From: SAR202 cluster bacterium
GTDB taxonomy: Bacteria > Chloroflexota > Dehalococcoidia > Lucifugimonadales > UBA2962
DNA length: 52,878 bases
NCBI GenBank assembly: GCA_009392275.1
Contig: VFGV01000011.1
Span: 142,895 to 195,772 of the forward strand
Direction of reading: 5' to 3'
Under the pieces are notes generated by a model, which saw nothing but the letters and a program-made list of their open reading frames with translations, did no database searches and was not told where the DNA came from. Made by a program: the position numbers and the translations under genes. This document shows, piece after piece, positions 35,145-44,046 of the stretch; the stretch's first letter is position 1, and every line of letters begins with the position of its first letter.

Positions 35145-35495
35145 GTGCGGCTATGGACTGGTTCGCTAGGTATCTTCAATAAGACTTTTTTTGAAAGGCG
35201 TGCTGTGGATCCGGAACCTTTATTAAACGCTCAATGGAGTGAGTTGGGAGACCTTCTCACGAACATTTGGATAGTAGTGATCTTTATTGTATTTTTTGCC
35301 TTTAACATGTTGATTGCAAATAATTGGTTGCCGTCGCTTACTTCAACAAAGCATTTACCGCCTGCCTTAGCAAAATTACGCCCTGGGTTTTATCTTGTCT
35401 CAATCGCGTCTTTTGGTTGTGCAATGTACTTTCTGTCGCGAGTGGTCGATCACGCAGGAGTTCTAAGAGACTTTTGGCCAAATTATTGGATATAA
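35145..35495 (+). CDS. Small membrane protein opening the ACIII operon (116 aa)
   Basis: The product is 116 residues from a GTG start. Two hydrophobic segments are visible: NIWIVVIFIVFFAFNMLIA (about 41-59) and PGFYLVSIASFGCAMYFLSRV (about 85-105). Between them lies a short Pro-rich loop (LPSLTSTKHLPPALAKLRPG). It has no heme, Cys cluster or signal peptide. It is 17 bp before the ActA gene and seems part of the same transcript. I do not recognise it as one of the described ACIII subunits; a small accessory subunit or assembly factor is inferred from position alone. Confidence 0.68.
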   Translation: MRLWTGSLGIFNKTFFERRAVDPEPLLNAQWSELGDLLTNIWIVVIFIVFFAFNMLIANNWLPSLTSTKHLPPALAKLRPGFYLVSIASFGCAMYFLSRVVDHAGVLRDFWPNYWI

Positions 35496-35512
35496 ACAAC
35501 GGAATAAATTAA

Positions 35513-36130
35513 GTGCTACCAGGCGATTTTCCATCAATCATACCAACTAAACCTAATCGTAAAGATATGGTTCGACTCGGCGTTTTAGGAATTACCGGCC
35601 TAGCTGGTTTGGCGTTGGTTGTTATTATATTGTTATTCGTTATATCTGCTTGGTTGGGTAGGCCTTTAAGCATGTTTGGATATGACGAAGGCCCTGACCA
35701 GCCGATAGTATTTCCTCATACTACACACGTGCAAGAGTTAGGGTTGGATTGTACTTTCTGCCACCGAAATGTCACAAAAGGTGCTTCAGCTACTGTGCCT
35801 TCTGTTGGACTTTGTATGACTTGCCACACAGTAGTTGGCGATGAATCGGCAGAAATTGAAAAATTAAGAGATTATCATGCTCAGAGTGAGCCTATAGACT
35901 GGGTCAGAGTTCATCGCTTGCCAGATCATGTTAGATTTAATCACCAGGCTCACATTCAATATTTTTCTGAGAAAAATAACATTTTACCTTCAGCAGTGTG
36001 TGCTACTTGTCACGGAGATGTTGGGAATATGAAAAAGGTGAGGCAGGTAGAACCGTTAAAAATGGGGAATTGTGTAGATTGTCATAGAGACAATAATGCT
36101 CCAACAGACTGTACAACATGTCACTATTAA
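35513..36130 (+). CDS. actA: ActA, pentaheme cytochrome c subunit of ACIII
   Basis: A 205-residue protein with one N-terminal transmembrane helix (about residues 22-48, LGVLGITGLAGLALVVIILLF region) and five CxxCH heme-binding motifs at 80-84, 101-105, 163-167, 187-191 and 200-204. Extra His residues (HTTH, RFNHQAH) can serve as distal ligands. This is the heme pattern of ActA, which relays electrons in alternative complex III (quinol:acceptor oxidoreductase). The start is a GTG. The gene is followed by actB1 after 45 bp. Confidence 0.92.
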   Translation: MLPGDFPSIIPTKPNRKDMVRLGVLGITGLAGLALVVIILLFVISAWLGRPLSMFGYDEGPDQPIVFPHTTHVQELGLDCTFCHRNVTKGASATVPSVGLCMTCHTVVGDESAEIEKLRDYHAQSEPIDWVRVHRLPDHVRFNHQAHIQYFSEKNNILPSAVCATCHGDVGNMKKVRQVEPLKMGNCVDCHRDNNAPTDCTTCHY

Positions 36131-36175
36131 TCTATGGGAACCATTAGGGTAATTTGAGGTAAATAAAAAAAATTA

Positions 36176-38479
36176 ATGAAATTAACTAGAAGACAATTCA
36201 TTACAGGTGTAGGTGGGGGTGCTTTAGGTGCAGTACTGGCGGCTGCATGTGGAGTTCCTGAAGACGAATTATTGATGCAATCAAAAGTCGGAATGCCTGA
36301 GGATGTTGTAACAGGCTTAGATAATTGGTATGCCACTATAGGTAATTCTTATTCGACCGGTGAAGGGTTGGTTGTTAGGGTGATGGAAGGAAGGGCAAAA
36401 AAGATAGAAGGTAATGTGGATTACCCGATTAACCGTGGTAAGCATAGTGCTAGAAGTGAAGCTCTGCTCCAAGATTTATATAATCCTGATCGCATCAAGG
36501 CGCCCATGGCTCGAGTTGGCCAACGTGGTGAAGATAATTGGGAGGAAATAGGGTGGAGTGATGCAATGTCTCGGGTTGCTCATCAGCTTGAACAGATTAA
36601 AGATGCAAGAAAAAACAGAGAAGTTGTGATGGTTACTAATCCATCAGTTTCTCACGCAGCCTTAGTTGCCGAGAGATTTATATCTGCTTATAGAGGCACT
36701 AAAATTGGATATGAAACTTTAGAAAACACGAATCTGAGGCATGTTGTCAAAGATCTTTTTGATCAAGATAGGTTGCCTGACATAGATATTGAAAACAGTG
36801 ATTATGTGCTCTCATTCGGCGCAGACTTTTTGAATACCTGGATATCACCAGTTCGCTATATGCGAGGATACGGTGAATTCAGGCAGGGAGGACATCACAG
36901 AGGTAAGCTTGTGCATATAGACTCTCGTTTTTCTATGACTGGAGCTAATGCTGATGAACTAATTTATGTTGAGCCAGGCAGAGAAGGGTTGTTGGCTCTT
37001 AGTATTGCACAGGTAATTATCGATGAAGGACTGGGAGATTCTAATGCTGCGAAAGAGCTGACCGGAGATGGTCAAATAGATGTTGGTCAATGGGCGCCTG
37101 ACAAAGTGGCTGAAATTGTAGGGGTGGAAGCAGACACAATTAAACATGTCGCCAGAGAATTTGCTTCCAAAGATCACCCTGTAGCTTTCGGGGGTGGTCT
37201 CGCTGGAGCCCATACAAATGGTAAGTCCAACCTGACTGCTATATATTCCCTTAATTACTTAGTTGGTTCTTTAAATAGTTCGGGAGGTTTAATCTTTAAT
37301 CCGGCCCCGCCAACTTCTGACCTGCAGGAAGTAGAAGATAACTTAAAGATCGGGTCAATGTCAGACTGGCGTGACCTTGTGCGTGACATGGAAGACGGAA
37401 AAGTACAGGCTTTGCTTATCGATGGTGTAGACCCAGCGTATGGTCTGCCTGAAGCAATCGGATTTAAAGAAGCAACTTACAACGTTCCATTGATATTTTC
37501 ATTTGCTAATACGATTAATGAAACTTCTGCAATGGCAGATCTGATATTGCCTTGTAATACGGTTCTAGAAGATTGGGGAACTAGCGTTCCTATGGCTGGG
37601 CCAGGATACCAGGTAGTAGGTTTTCAGCAACCGGTAGTCAGGCCATTTTTTGAAGACCGAGGAGAAGAACTAGGTACAAAAAGCACCTCGGATGCTCTTA
37701 TGGGTATCGCAGCTAATTTGGAAATCGATCTTGGTTTAGAGGGTTCGACGTTTAAAGAAGTAGTTGAGAGCGGTGCAAAACAACTATTCGAATTGGGCAG
37801 GGGCTCCGTAAAGGCTGGAGACTTTCGGGCTTTTTGGACAGGTATCCTGCAGCGAGGTGGTTGGTGGGATACCACTTCGATAGTCTCATCTATAAAACCT
37901 TCCGTAAAACAATTACCTGAAAAGATTTCTGATCCGGAATTTACAGGTCCGGATGGAGTCAAAACATTCAATTTAATCCCATTTTCCTCATCGTCTCTGG
38001 GAGAAGGTGAAAATGCACACTTGCCATGGATGCAGTCAATGCCTGATCCAGTAACTTCAGCAACTTGGCAAACGTGGATAGAAATCAATATTAAAACTGC
38101 TGAAGAATTGGATATAACGGAGGGAGATGTAATAAGGGTTTTGTCAGCACAAGGTACCGACAAATCTTCAACTGAAGGGATAAACGTTTTAGCATACCCT
38201 CATCCAGCCATACCTCCTGGTGTGGTTTCTATTCCAATTGGTCAAGGGCATACACATGGTGGTCGATATTCAAAAGGTAGAGGTGCTAATGTTATGTCGA
38301 TTTTAGGCTCAAAACTTGACGAGCAAACAGGTTCATTGGCTTGGGCTGCAACAAAGGTAAAGTTGGAAAAGGTCGATGAATGGAAAAGATTACCTAAGTT
38401 TGAAAATTCTAAGCCTGATCTTGCTAGAGATAGCGAACATAGAATAATAAAAATCACCCCGATTAAAGAGAAGCATTAA
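36176..38479 (+). CDS. ActB1, molybdopterin-oxidoreductase-like subunit of ACIII
   Basis: A 767-residue protein with a Tat-type signal (TRRQFITG) and a lipobox-like AAAC at Cys25, so probably a Tat-exported lipoprotein. It is the large domain of ACIII that resembles molybdopterin oxidoreductases (WEEIGWSDAMSRVAHQLE, NTINETSAMADLILPCNTVLEDWG, C-terminal molybdopterin dinucleotide-like barrel). The N-terminal iron-sulfur Cys motif of true molybdoenzymes is missing, as in known ACIII, where this domain carries no molybdenum. In many ACIII operons this region is fused to the ferredoxin domain; here that part is a separate gene (38515). GAGG lies upstream of the ATG. Confidence 0.92.
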   Translation: MKLTRRQFITGVGGGALGAVLAAACGVPEDELLMQSKVGMPEDVVTGLDNWYATIGNSYSTGEGLVVRVMEGRAKKIEGNVDYPINRGKHSARSEALLQDLYNPDRIKAPMARVGQRGEDNWEEIGWSDAMSRVAHQLEQIKDARKNREVVMVTNPSVSHAALVAERFISAYRGTKIGYETLENTNLRHVVKDLFDQDRLPDIDIENSDYVLSFGADFLNTWISPVRYMRGYGEFRQGGHHRGKLVHIDSRFSMTGANADELIYVEPGREGLLALSIAQVIIDEGLGDSNAAKELTGDGQIDVGQWAPDKVAEIVGVEADTIKHVAREFASKDHPVAFGGGLAGAHTNGKSNLTAIYSLNYLVGSLNSSGGLIFNPAPPTSDLQEVEDNLKIGSMSDWRDLVRDMEDGKVQALLIDGVDPAYGLPEAIGFKEATYNVPLIFSFANTINETSAMADLILPCNTVLEDWGTSVPMAGPGYQVVGFQQPVVRPFFEDRGEELGTKSTSDALMGIAANLEIDLGLEGSTFKEVVESGAKQLFELGRGSVKAGDFRAFWTGILQRGGWWDTTSIVSSIKPSVKQLPEKISDPEFTGPDGVKTFNLIPFSSSSLGEGENAHLPWMQSMPDPVTSATWQTWIEINIKTAEELDITEGDVIRVLSAQGTDKSSTEGINVLAYPHPAIPPGVVSIPIGQGHTHGGRYSKGRGANVMSILGSKLDEQTGSLAWAATKVKLEKVDEWKRLPKFENSKPDLARDSEHRIIKITPIKEKH

Positions 38480-38514
38480 TAAAAAAATGACACTAATAAA
38501 AAAGGAAAATAGTT

Positions 38515-39258
38515 ATGGACGGTAAAAAATGGGGCATGGTGGTTGATCTTGATAAATGTACAGGTTGTCAGTCTTGTGTTGTTGCCTGCCAGTCTGAAAA
38601 TAACATTCCAATTAATGATGAGCCTTTGTTTAATCAACGCAGGGCTATTGAATGGATTAGGGTTGAGAGATATTGGGAAGGCGAATTTCCTAATATAAAA
38701 GCAAGATTTATACCGGTTTTTTGCCAACAGTGTGATGATGCTCCATGTGAGCCTGTATGTCCAGTTTATGCCACATATCACAATAGTGAAGGTTTAAATG
38801 TTCAGGTTTATAACAGGTGCGTGGGGACGCGATTTTGCGCGAATAACTGCCCTTATCAAGTTAGATTTTTTAATTTTTGGGAGCCGGAGTGGCCTGAGTC
38901 ATTTCATAATCAATTGAACCCGGATGTTACTGTGCGTAGCAGAGGAATTATGGAGAAATGCACCTTTTGTGTTCAGAGAATAAGACGTACATCTAGAGAT
39001 GCTAAAAAGAATGGAACTTCCGTTGAAGATGGAGATAGGGCTTTGAATCCAGCATGCGTCAATGCTTGCCCAACAGGCACGTTGGTTTTTGGGGATTTAA
39101 ACGACTCTGAAAGTAATGTGGCCAAATTAACTGAGTCTGAATTACATGGTGATCATGGTCGAGGTTATCATTTGATGGAAGACTATGGCACAAACCCAAG
39201 TGTCATATACCTAAAAAAAGTAGATGAAGACGCTGAATTAGAGGAAGCACACCACTAG
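38515..39258 (+). CDS. ActB2, iron-sulfur subunit of ACIII
   Basis: A 247-residue ferredoxin-like protein with four cluster motifs. They are KCTGCQSCVVACQ; CQQCDDAPCEPVCP; CVGTRFCANNCP, where the second Cys is Thr, as expected for a 3Fe-4S site; and KCTFCVQR with CVNACP. This gives three 4Fe-4S and one 3Fe-4S cluster, the known ACIII pattern. It passes electrons between the quinol site and the hemes. AAGGA precedes the ATG. It is encoded separately from ActB1, 35 bp downstream, and actF follows after 7 bp. Confidence 0.93.
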   Translation: MDGKKWGMVVDLDKCTGCQSCVVACQSENNIPINDEPLFNQRRAIEWIRVERYWEGEFPNIKARFIPVFCQQCDDAPCEPVCPVYATYHNSEGLNVQVYNRCVGTRFCANNCPYQVRFFNFWEPEWPESFHNQLNPDVTVRSRGIMEKCTFCVQRIRRTSRDAKKNGTSVEDGDRALNPACVNACPTGTLVFGDLNDSESNVAKLTESELHGDHGRGYHLMEDYGTNPSVIYLKKVDEDAELEEAHH

Positions 39259-39265
39259 GTTTAAT

Positions 39266-40678
39266 ATGAGTGATCACCACAATAATCAACCCTTAGGCTT
39301 TTATGCAGACAATCCTGAATGGACTACTCCGGAGAGTATAAACGAAGAATTAGTAGCAAGGCATGAGGCAAAAAGCAAATACTTTAAACCCATTCTTTTA
39401 GCTTTAGGTGTGGGCGTTATACTAGGCGTAATAGGCTTAATCCTTCGTTTAGTTGATGGTGTGTCTGACACATCAAAATGGGGATACACTGCTGCAGTAT
39501 TGGCATTTTTGTTAACTACTGCTTCAGCAGCACCCATGGTGGCTATTGCACCGCGAATAGCTAAAGGGCATTGGCGGCGTATTATTTCTAGGCCAGCTGA
39601 AATGTGGTCTGCAGCGGGATTAATCAGTCTCTTATTGTTTATCCCAATGTTATGGGTGCTACCTAGTTTAGAGGATGGTAGAAGATCGTTATGGTTTTAT
39701 CACCCTGGTGAGGTTTTTGCATATTCACCTCATTTGTGGATGACTCTCTCGCTAGTGGGACTTGTGATATTGGGATTTGCACTACTTTGGATTTCTGCTC
39801 TTCCTGACTTTGCACTTTTGAGAGATCGGGCAGAAGCCGGTAGTAAGGAAAGAAAGAGATATACGTGGCTTGCAAGAAATTGGACAGGCGCTACAGGGGA
39901 TTGGATTTGGCAAAAACATCGATTAGGCATTGTGGGTGCACTTTACTTTTTAATGTTGATAACCGTACATTTCCTTTTTTCAGTCGACTTTTTAATGACA
40001 TTAGTTCCTGCCTGGATAGATGCCTTATATCCTGCAACTCACGCGGTTCATGCTTTGCAAGCTGGAGCTGCAACGATGATCATTACTATGTTTATTTTGA
40101 GAAGGTTTTGTGGATATAAAGAGATAGGACATGATCAATTTTGGGGACTGGGCAAATTAATGTTTGCCTTGTCACTAATGTGGTTTTGGTTCTGGATGTC
40201 AAGTTTTATGGTGTACTGGTATGGTAAAAGGCCTAATGAACAACAAGTTTTAGAACTGTTTGTGAAGGGTCCTTACTTACCTTTATTTTATGCAAACTTC
40301 ATATTGGTTTTTGTTGTGCCTTTGTTTACTATGATTTGGAATTTTCTAAGAAGGAGCATATGGGGGCCAACTCTTATTTCAGTTTCAGTATTAATAGGTA
40401 TATTTTTCGATAGGATTCGCGTGTATGTAGCTGCTTATTCGGTCAGTGATCAAAGTGCAGAATTTCATGGTATAAAAACCATACCACCTACTGTATACCC
40501 AGACGTTGCCGATGTTTTCATTGTGATTGGTGCAATTACTGCTCCGATACTTGTATACATGTTAATCTCGCGTGTTGTTCCGATTATTAATATTTGGGAA
40601 CAAAAAGAACTTTTGCTTTATAAACTTCATAAAAAATATCATAGGGCCACAGTAATGGTTCTAGGCAAACCGGAATAA
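39266..40678 (+). CDS. ActF-like membrane subunit of ACIII
   Basis: A 470-residue polytopic protein with about ten hydrophobic segments and a soluble N-terminus that starts MSDHHNNQPLGFYADNPEW. The part with LFSVDFLMTLVPAWIDALYPATHAVHALQAG, FWGLGKLMFALSLMWFWFWMSSFMVYWYGKRPNEQQ and ...FVVPLFTMIWNFLRR matches ActF, the second NrfD-like quinone-side subunit. In Chloroflexus and Bacteroidota-type operons ActF is usually last; here it lies between actB2 and actC (6 bp before actC). That it is ActF rather than a second ActC is a judgement from these motifs. Confidence 0.85.
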   Translation: MSDHHNNQPLGFYADNPEWTTPESINEELVARHEAKSKYFKPILLALGVGVILGVIGLILRLVDGVSDTSKWGYTAAVLAFLLTTASAAPMVAIAPRIAKGHWRRIISRPAEMWSAAGLISLLLFIPMLWVLPSLEDGRRSLWFYHPGEVFAYSPHLWMTLSLVGLVILGFALLWISALPDFALLRDRAEAGSKERKRYTWLARNWTGATGDWIWQKHRLGIVGALYFLMLITVHFLFSVDFLMTLVPAWIDALYPATHAVHALQAGAATMIITMFILRRFCGYKEIGHDQFWGLGKLMFALSLMWFWFWMSSFMVYWYGKRPNEQQVLELFVKGPYLPLFYANFILVFVVPLFTMIWNFLRRSIWGPTLISVSVLIGIFFDRIRVYVAAYSVSDQSAEFHGIKTIPPTVYPDVADVFIVIGAITAPILVYMLISRVVPIINIWEQKELLLYKLHKKYHRATVMVLGKPE

Positions 40679-40684
40679 TAGGAA

Positions 40685-42055
40685 ATGCAAGAATACTCAT
40701 ACGCTTCAGATAAAGAAATAAATAAAAGTCTTCTCAAAGATGTGCTGGGAATGCCTAAGTGGTGGCTGGCAGCGTTTGGATCTTTGTTATTGGTTTGGCT
40801 TACAGGTATGGGTGCATACGGCTGGGAGCTTAATCAAGGTATGGGTGTGACTGGAGTTAATCGGCCAGTATATTGGGGTTTTTACATAACAAACTTTGTT
40901 TTTTGGATTGGGATTAGCCATGCAGGTATTATGGTGTCTGCCATACTGAGGCTAACACAAGCCGAATGGAGAAGGCCAGTAACTAGAGCTGCAGAAGTCT
41001 TAACGCTATTTTCATTGATTGCTGCTCTTACAAATATCGCATTTCATGTTGGTAGACCTTGGCGTTTGTATTGGATAGGTCCATATGATTTTTCAAGAGG
41101 CATATGGCCAAATATAAGATCTCCATTTGTGTGGGATCCTAGTGCTGTAGGAACATATCTTATTGGTAGTACTTTATTTGTTTTTATTGCTCTAATTCCA
41201 GATTTAGCTGCCGCGAGGGATAGAGCTACAGGCTTTCCTCGTAAAATTTATGCTGTATTAAGTTTAGGGTTTAGGGGTACTCCGAGACAGTGGAAACTTC
41301 AAGCGGTAGCCGGTATTCTTCTGTCAGCTTTGGTTTTACCTGTGTTCGTTTCTGTTCACAGTATAGTGTCATGGGACTTCGCAGTTTCCATTGGTGTAGA
41401 GGGCTGGCATTCAACGATTTTCGCGCCATATTTTATTATAGGAGCGATTCATTCCGGAGTTTCTGCGGTGGCAATGTTAATGGCGCTAATGGTTTGGTTA
41501 TGGAAATGGGATAAATACATCACTCCGGACCATTTTGATTCAATCGGCCGATTGCTGATCATTGTGGCAACAACATGGTTCTTTTTCTTTGCACTTGAAT
41601 GGATATTCGCTTTATACACAATGGAGTCAGCTGAGATTGCGTTGAGGGAATGGCAAATATTTAAGAACCCTATGGGGCCTCTGTTTCTTGTGTTTATGAT
41701 CACATCATACTTTATACCTGTACCGGCATGGTTGTTTAAAAAGGTTAGAAGAAGTCCAATGGGCATGTTTATAACAACGATTTTAGTTAATGTTGGTATG
41801 TGGTTGGAGCGCTTCTTGATCATAGTGCCAAGTCTGCAGCGCAGGTCACCTTTAGAGTTTGATTGGGGAAGTTACGCACCAAGTATTGTTGAGATATTAC
41901 TTGTCACGTCCACTTTCGCATTTGTAGGTATGGGAGTTTTGTTGTTTGCAAAGGTATTCCCGTTAGTTCCTATTTTTGACATGAAAGAAGGGGTGCGTTT
42001 GAGGGATGAAATTCAGGTTGGACGTAGAAGTGTGCCTGCAACAATACGAGAATAG
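40685..42055 (+). CDS. actC: ActC, NrfD/PsrC-like quinol-oxidising subunit of ACIII
   Basis: A 456-residue NrfD-family membrane protein with about ten hydrophobic segments. The family landmarks are PVYWGFYITNFVFWIGISHAGIMVSAILRL, FHVGRPWRLYWIGPYD, LALIPDLAAARDRA, WHSTIFAPYFIIGAIHSGVSAVAM and NVGMWLERFLIIVPSL. ActC holds the quinol site of ACIII and couples quinol oxidation to the iron-sulfur subunit. It follows actF by 6 bp, and actD is next after 94 bp, the largest gap inside the operon. Confidence 0.93.
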   Translation: MQEYSYASDKEINKSLLKDVLGMPKWWLAAFGSLLLVWLTGMGAYGWELNQGMGVTGVNRPVYWGFYITNFVFWIGISHAGIMVSAILRLTQAEWRRPVTRAAEVLTLFSLIAALTNIAFHVGRPWRLYWIGPYDFSRGIWPNIRSPFVWDPSAVGTYLIGSTLFVFIALIPDLAAARDRATGFPRKIYAVLSLGFRGTPRQWKLQAVAGILLSALVLPVFVSVHSIVSWDFAVSIGVEGWHSTIFAPYFIIGAIHSGVSAVAMLMALMVWLWKWDKYITPDHFDSIGRLLIIVATTWFFFFALEWIFALYTMESAEIALREWQIFKNPMGPLFLVFMITSYFIPVPAWLFKKVRRSPMGMFITTILVNVGMWLERFLIIVPSLQRRSPLEFDWGSYAPSIVEILLVTSTFAFVGMGVLLFAKVFPLVPIFDMKEGVRLRDEIQVGRRSVPATIRE

Positions 42056-42149
42056 TAGTGAAAAATTTATTTGAATATAAAAATATAAATAAGATGCTAT
42101 ATAAAGAAAACTTTTTAGAAATACAGATAAACGAGTCAAGGGGAATATT

Positions 42150-42680
42150 ATGATATCGAGCCGAAGTGTTATAGCTCTTTTCAAAGACGTCGACTCTGCT
42201 GCGGACGCACTTGATGCTGTTCGAGCTGGAGGCTTTGAAAGCGATGAATATGAAATTTTAACTGGAACGCCATACCCTGAAGGTGCTTTTGGAGAGGATG
42301 AACCAAAACATGGCTTATATAGATATCCTTTGGTTGGCGCAGCCTGTGGATTCATTATGGGCCTGATAATAACAGCAGGTACTCAGCTTGCATATCCATT
42401 GGTTACTGGAGGCAAGCCTATATTATCTGTGCCTCCAATGTCTGTCATTATGTATGAAGGCACAATGTTGGGATCAATAATTTTTACTGTTATTGGAGTT
42501 ATTATTGAATCTCGGCTTCCTCGTGTTTTCATGGGAGCATACGATACTAGGGTAACTGAAGGCTACATCGGTATTACTGTGACTACATCAGAGGAAAAGA
42601 TATCTAAAGCAGAGGAAATACTTAAAAAAACGAAGCCGGAAGATTTAAAAAGAGGATGGGAACAGAAAGACTTCGATTAA
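42150..42680 (+). CDS. actD: ActD, DUF3341 subunit of ACIII
   Basis: A 176-residue DUF3341 protein. The N-terminus SRSVIALFKDVDSAADALDAVRAGGF is followed by YRYPLVGAACGFIMGLIITAGTQLAYPLVTGGKP and PMSVIMYEGTMLGSIIFTVIGVIIE (two transmembrane segments) and a C-terminal cytoplasmic helix region. ActD is the small two-helix subunit of ACIII that sits beside ActC. AAGGGG lies 6 nt before the ATG. actE follows after 16 bp. Confidence 0.92.
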   Translation: MISSRSVIALFKDVDSAADALDAVRAGGFESDEYEILTGTPYPEGAFGEDEPKHGLYRYPLVGAACGFIMGLIITAGTQLAYPLVTGGKPILSVPPMSVIMYEGTMLGSIIFTVIGVIIESRLPRVFMGAYDTRVTEGYIGITVTTSEEKISKAEEILKKTKPEDLKRGWEQKDFD

Positions 42681-42696
42681 TTTAAAGTTTTAATGC

Positions 42697-43356
42697 GTGA
42701 ATATGAATTTTATAAAATATAAAACCCAACACAAAGTAGCAACGTTATTTTTGGTTATAATGTTAGCTGGTTTTGGTCTTCTGGTGATGGGGTGTTACAA
42801 CAATAACACCGGAGAAACAGGCATATTAGGAATTGCAGATCTTAAATTCCCAGCTTTTCCAGAAACTGGCAGTCATGCTGTAGTAGTGTTTTCTGAAATG
42901 CACTACTCTCCGGCATATGATGACCAGGAAGGGCCAACGATTGGACCCCCAAGTGATTCAGTGCCGGTTACTGGACGTGAAATTAAATATACAGCGGACG
43001 AATATACATTGTTAAGAATGTCCGATAAAAGTACAAACAGCTATGACCAAGAGAAGGCAGCAGATCTTTACCGAGTTAATTGTACTGTTTGTCATGGAGA
43101 ATCTTTACAAGGTGATGGAGCGGCTGCAAAATACCTTACCCGTGGAGCGGCTCCAGCAAATCTGTTAGGAGGTTCTTCAGTAGATGCTACTGAAGGTGAA
43201 ATATTCGCCTGGATATCCTATGGTAGCCGTACTGGATTCGCTTTAGAGATGGCAGGTCAGCCTAATCCCACAGTCATGCCAACATTTAACAAATTATTGA
43301 CCGAAGACGAACGCTGGCATTTAGTTAAATATATTATGGCAAAGCAAAATCGATAG
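42697..43356 (+). CDS. actE: ActE, monoheme cytochrome c lipoprotein of ACIII
   Basis: A 219-residue c-type cytochrome with a lipoprotein signal (VIMLAGFGLLVMGC, Cys33 lipidated). The heme motif CTVCH is at 129-133 and a likely axial Met at 194 (NPTVMPTFNKLL) is followed by EDERWHLVKYIM. It is the monoheme subunit at the electron-exit side of ACIII. No cytochrome oxidase gene follows; the next gene is on the other strand. This ends the operon, with no clear terminator in the 46-bp gap. Confidence 0.93.
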   Translation: MNMNFIKYKTQHKVATLFLVIMLAGFGLLVMGCYNNNTGETGILGIADLKFPAFPETGSHAVVVFSEMHYSPAYDDQEGPTIGPPSDSVPVTGREIKYTADEYTLLRMSDKSTNSYDQEKAADLYRVNCTVCHGESLQGDGAAAKYLTRGAAPANLLGGSSVDATEGEIFAWISYGSRTGFALEMAGQPNPTVMPTFNKLLTEDERWHLVKYIMAKQNR

Positions 43357-43402
43357 GCTTAAATAATAAACTCAAATAAAATATAGTCGTAACTTATTAG
43401 AA

Positions 43403-43987
43403 TCATTCATCATTTAACATTCGTTTTGGCTTTGTTACTCTCCATACGAATGCAGGAGGCATGTTAGTTAAGGTTACCCCGCAATACTTTTTTTCAGCTG
43501 AGTAATTATCTATCACATTTTTTGGTATCGAGCATATAGGTATATAGGATACCTGCACGAATGAACCTCTAGGTTTGAGTATACTAAAACTATCGTTGCA
43601 TATGCCTCTGCGGACCGCAGCACCCATGGCATTTAGCGGTAAACCTGATACTATCTCATCAAATTGATTAATACCCAATTCAGAGGATATTTGTGATATC
43701 TGTCTTACGTCTCCACAAACGATTGTGGCTTTTGGGAAGAAGCCTTTTAGAAGATTAACGAACTCTTGAGACTGCTCCACCAAAACTAGATTATTCTCGT
43801 TAATTCCTTTTCGGAGTAGTGCTTTGGTGAAAGAACCTGTACCGGGGCCCAATTCAAGTATTGGTCCTATGGTATCTGCATCGATATGTTTAACCATAAG
43901 AGACCCAAGCGATGCGCTGCTTGGGAACAAAGCCCCTAGTGCGAGTGGATGTTTTATGTATTCTTGAATCCAGATTTTATAGGTCAT
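43403..43987 (-). CDS. SAM-dependent methyltransferase, phospholipid N-methyltransferase-like
   Basis: A 194-residue class I methyltransferase. It opens with LGALFPSSASLGSLMVKHI, a start like that of PmtA-type phospholipid N-methyltransferases, and has the SAM motif ILELGPGTGSFTKALLRKG, LVLVEQSQEFVNLLKGFFP, IVCGDVRQ and IVSGLPLNAM. It also resembles rRNA adenine dimethylases in this core, but the lack of their N-terminal pattern argues for lipid methylation. It is minus strand, convergent with actE, and 59 bp downstream of the DtxR-family gene. Confidence 0.8.
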   Translation of the reverse strand: MTYKIWIQEYIKHPLALGALFPSSASLGSLMVKHIDADTIGPILELGPGTGSFTKALLRKGINENNLVLVEQSQEFVNLLKGFFPKATIVCGDVRQISQISSELGINQFDEIVSGLPLNAMGAAVRRGICNDSFSILKPRGSFVQVSYIPICSIPKNVIDNYSAEKKYCGVTLTNMPPAFVWRVTKPKRMLNDE

Positions 43988-44046
43988 CGAGTGATACTAA
44001 CATATCCATTCACCTCATATATGACCAAAAAAAAGATGATGAAGCT

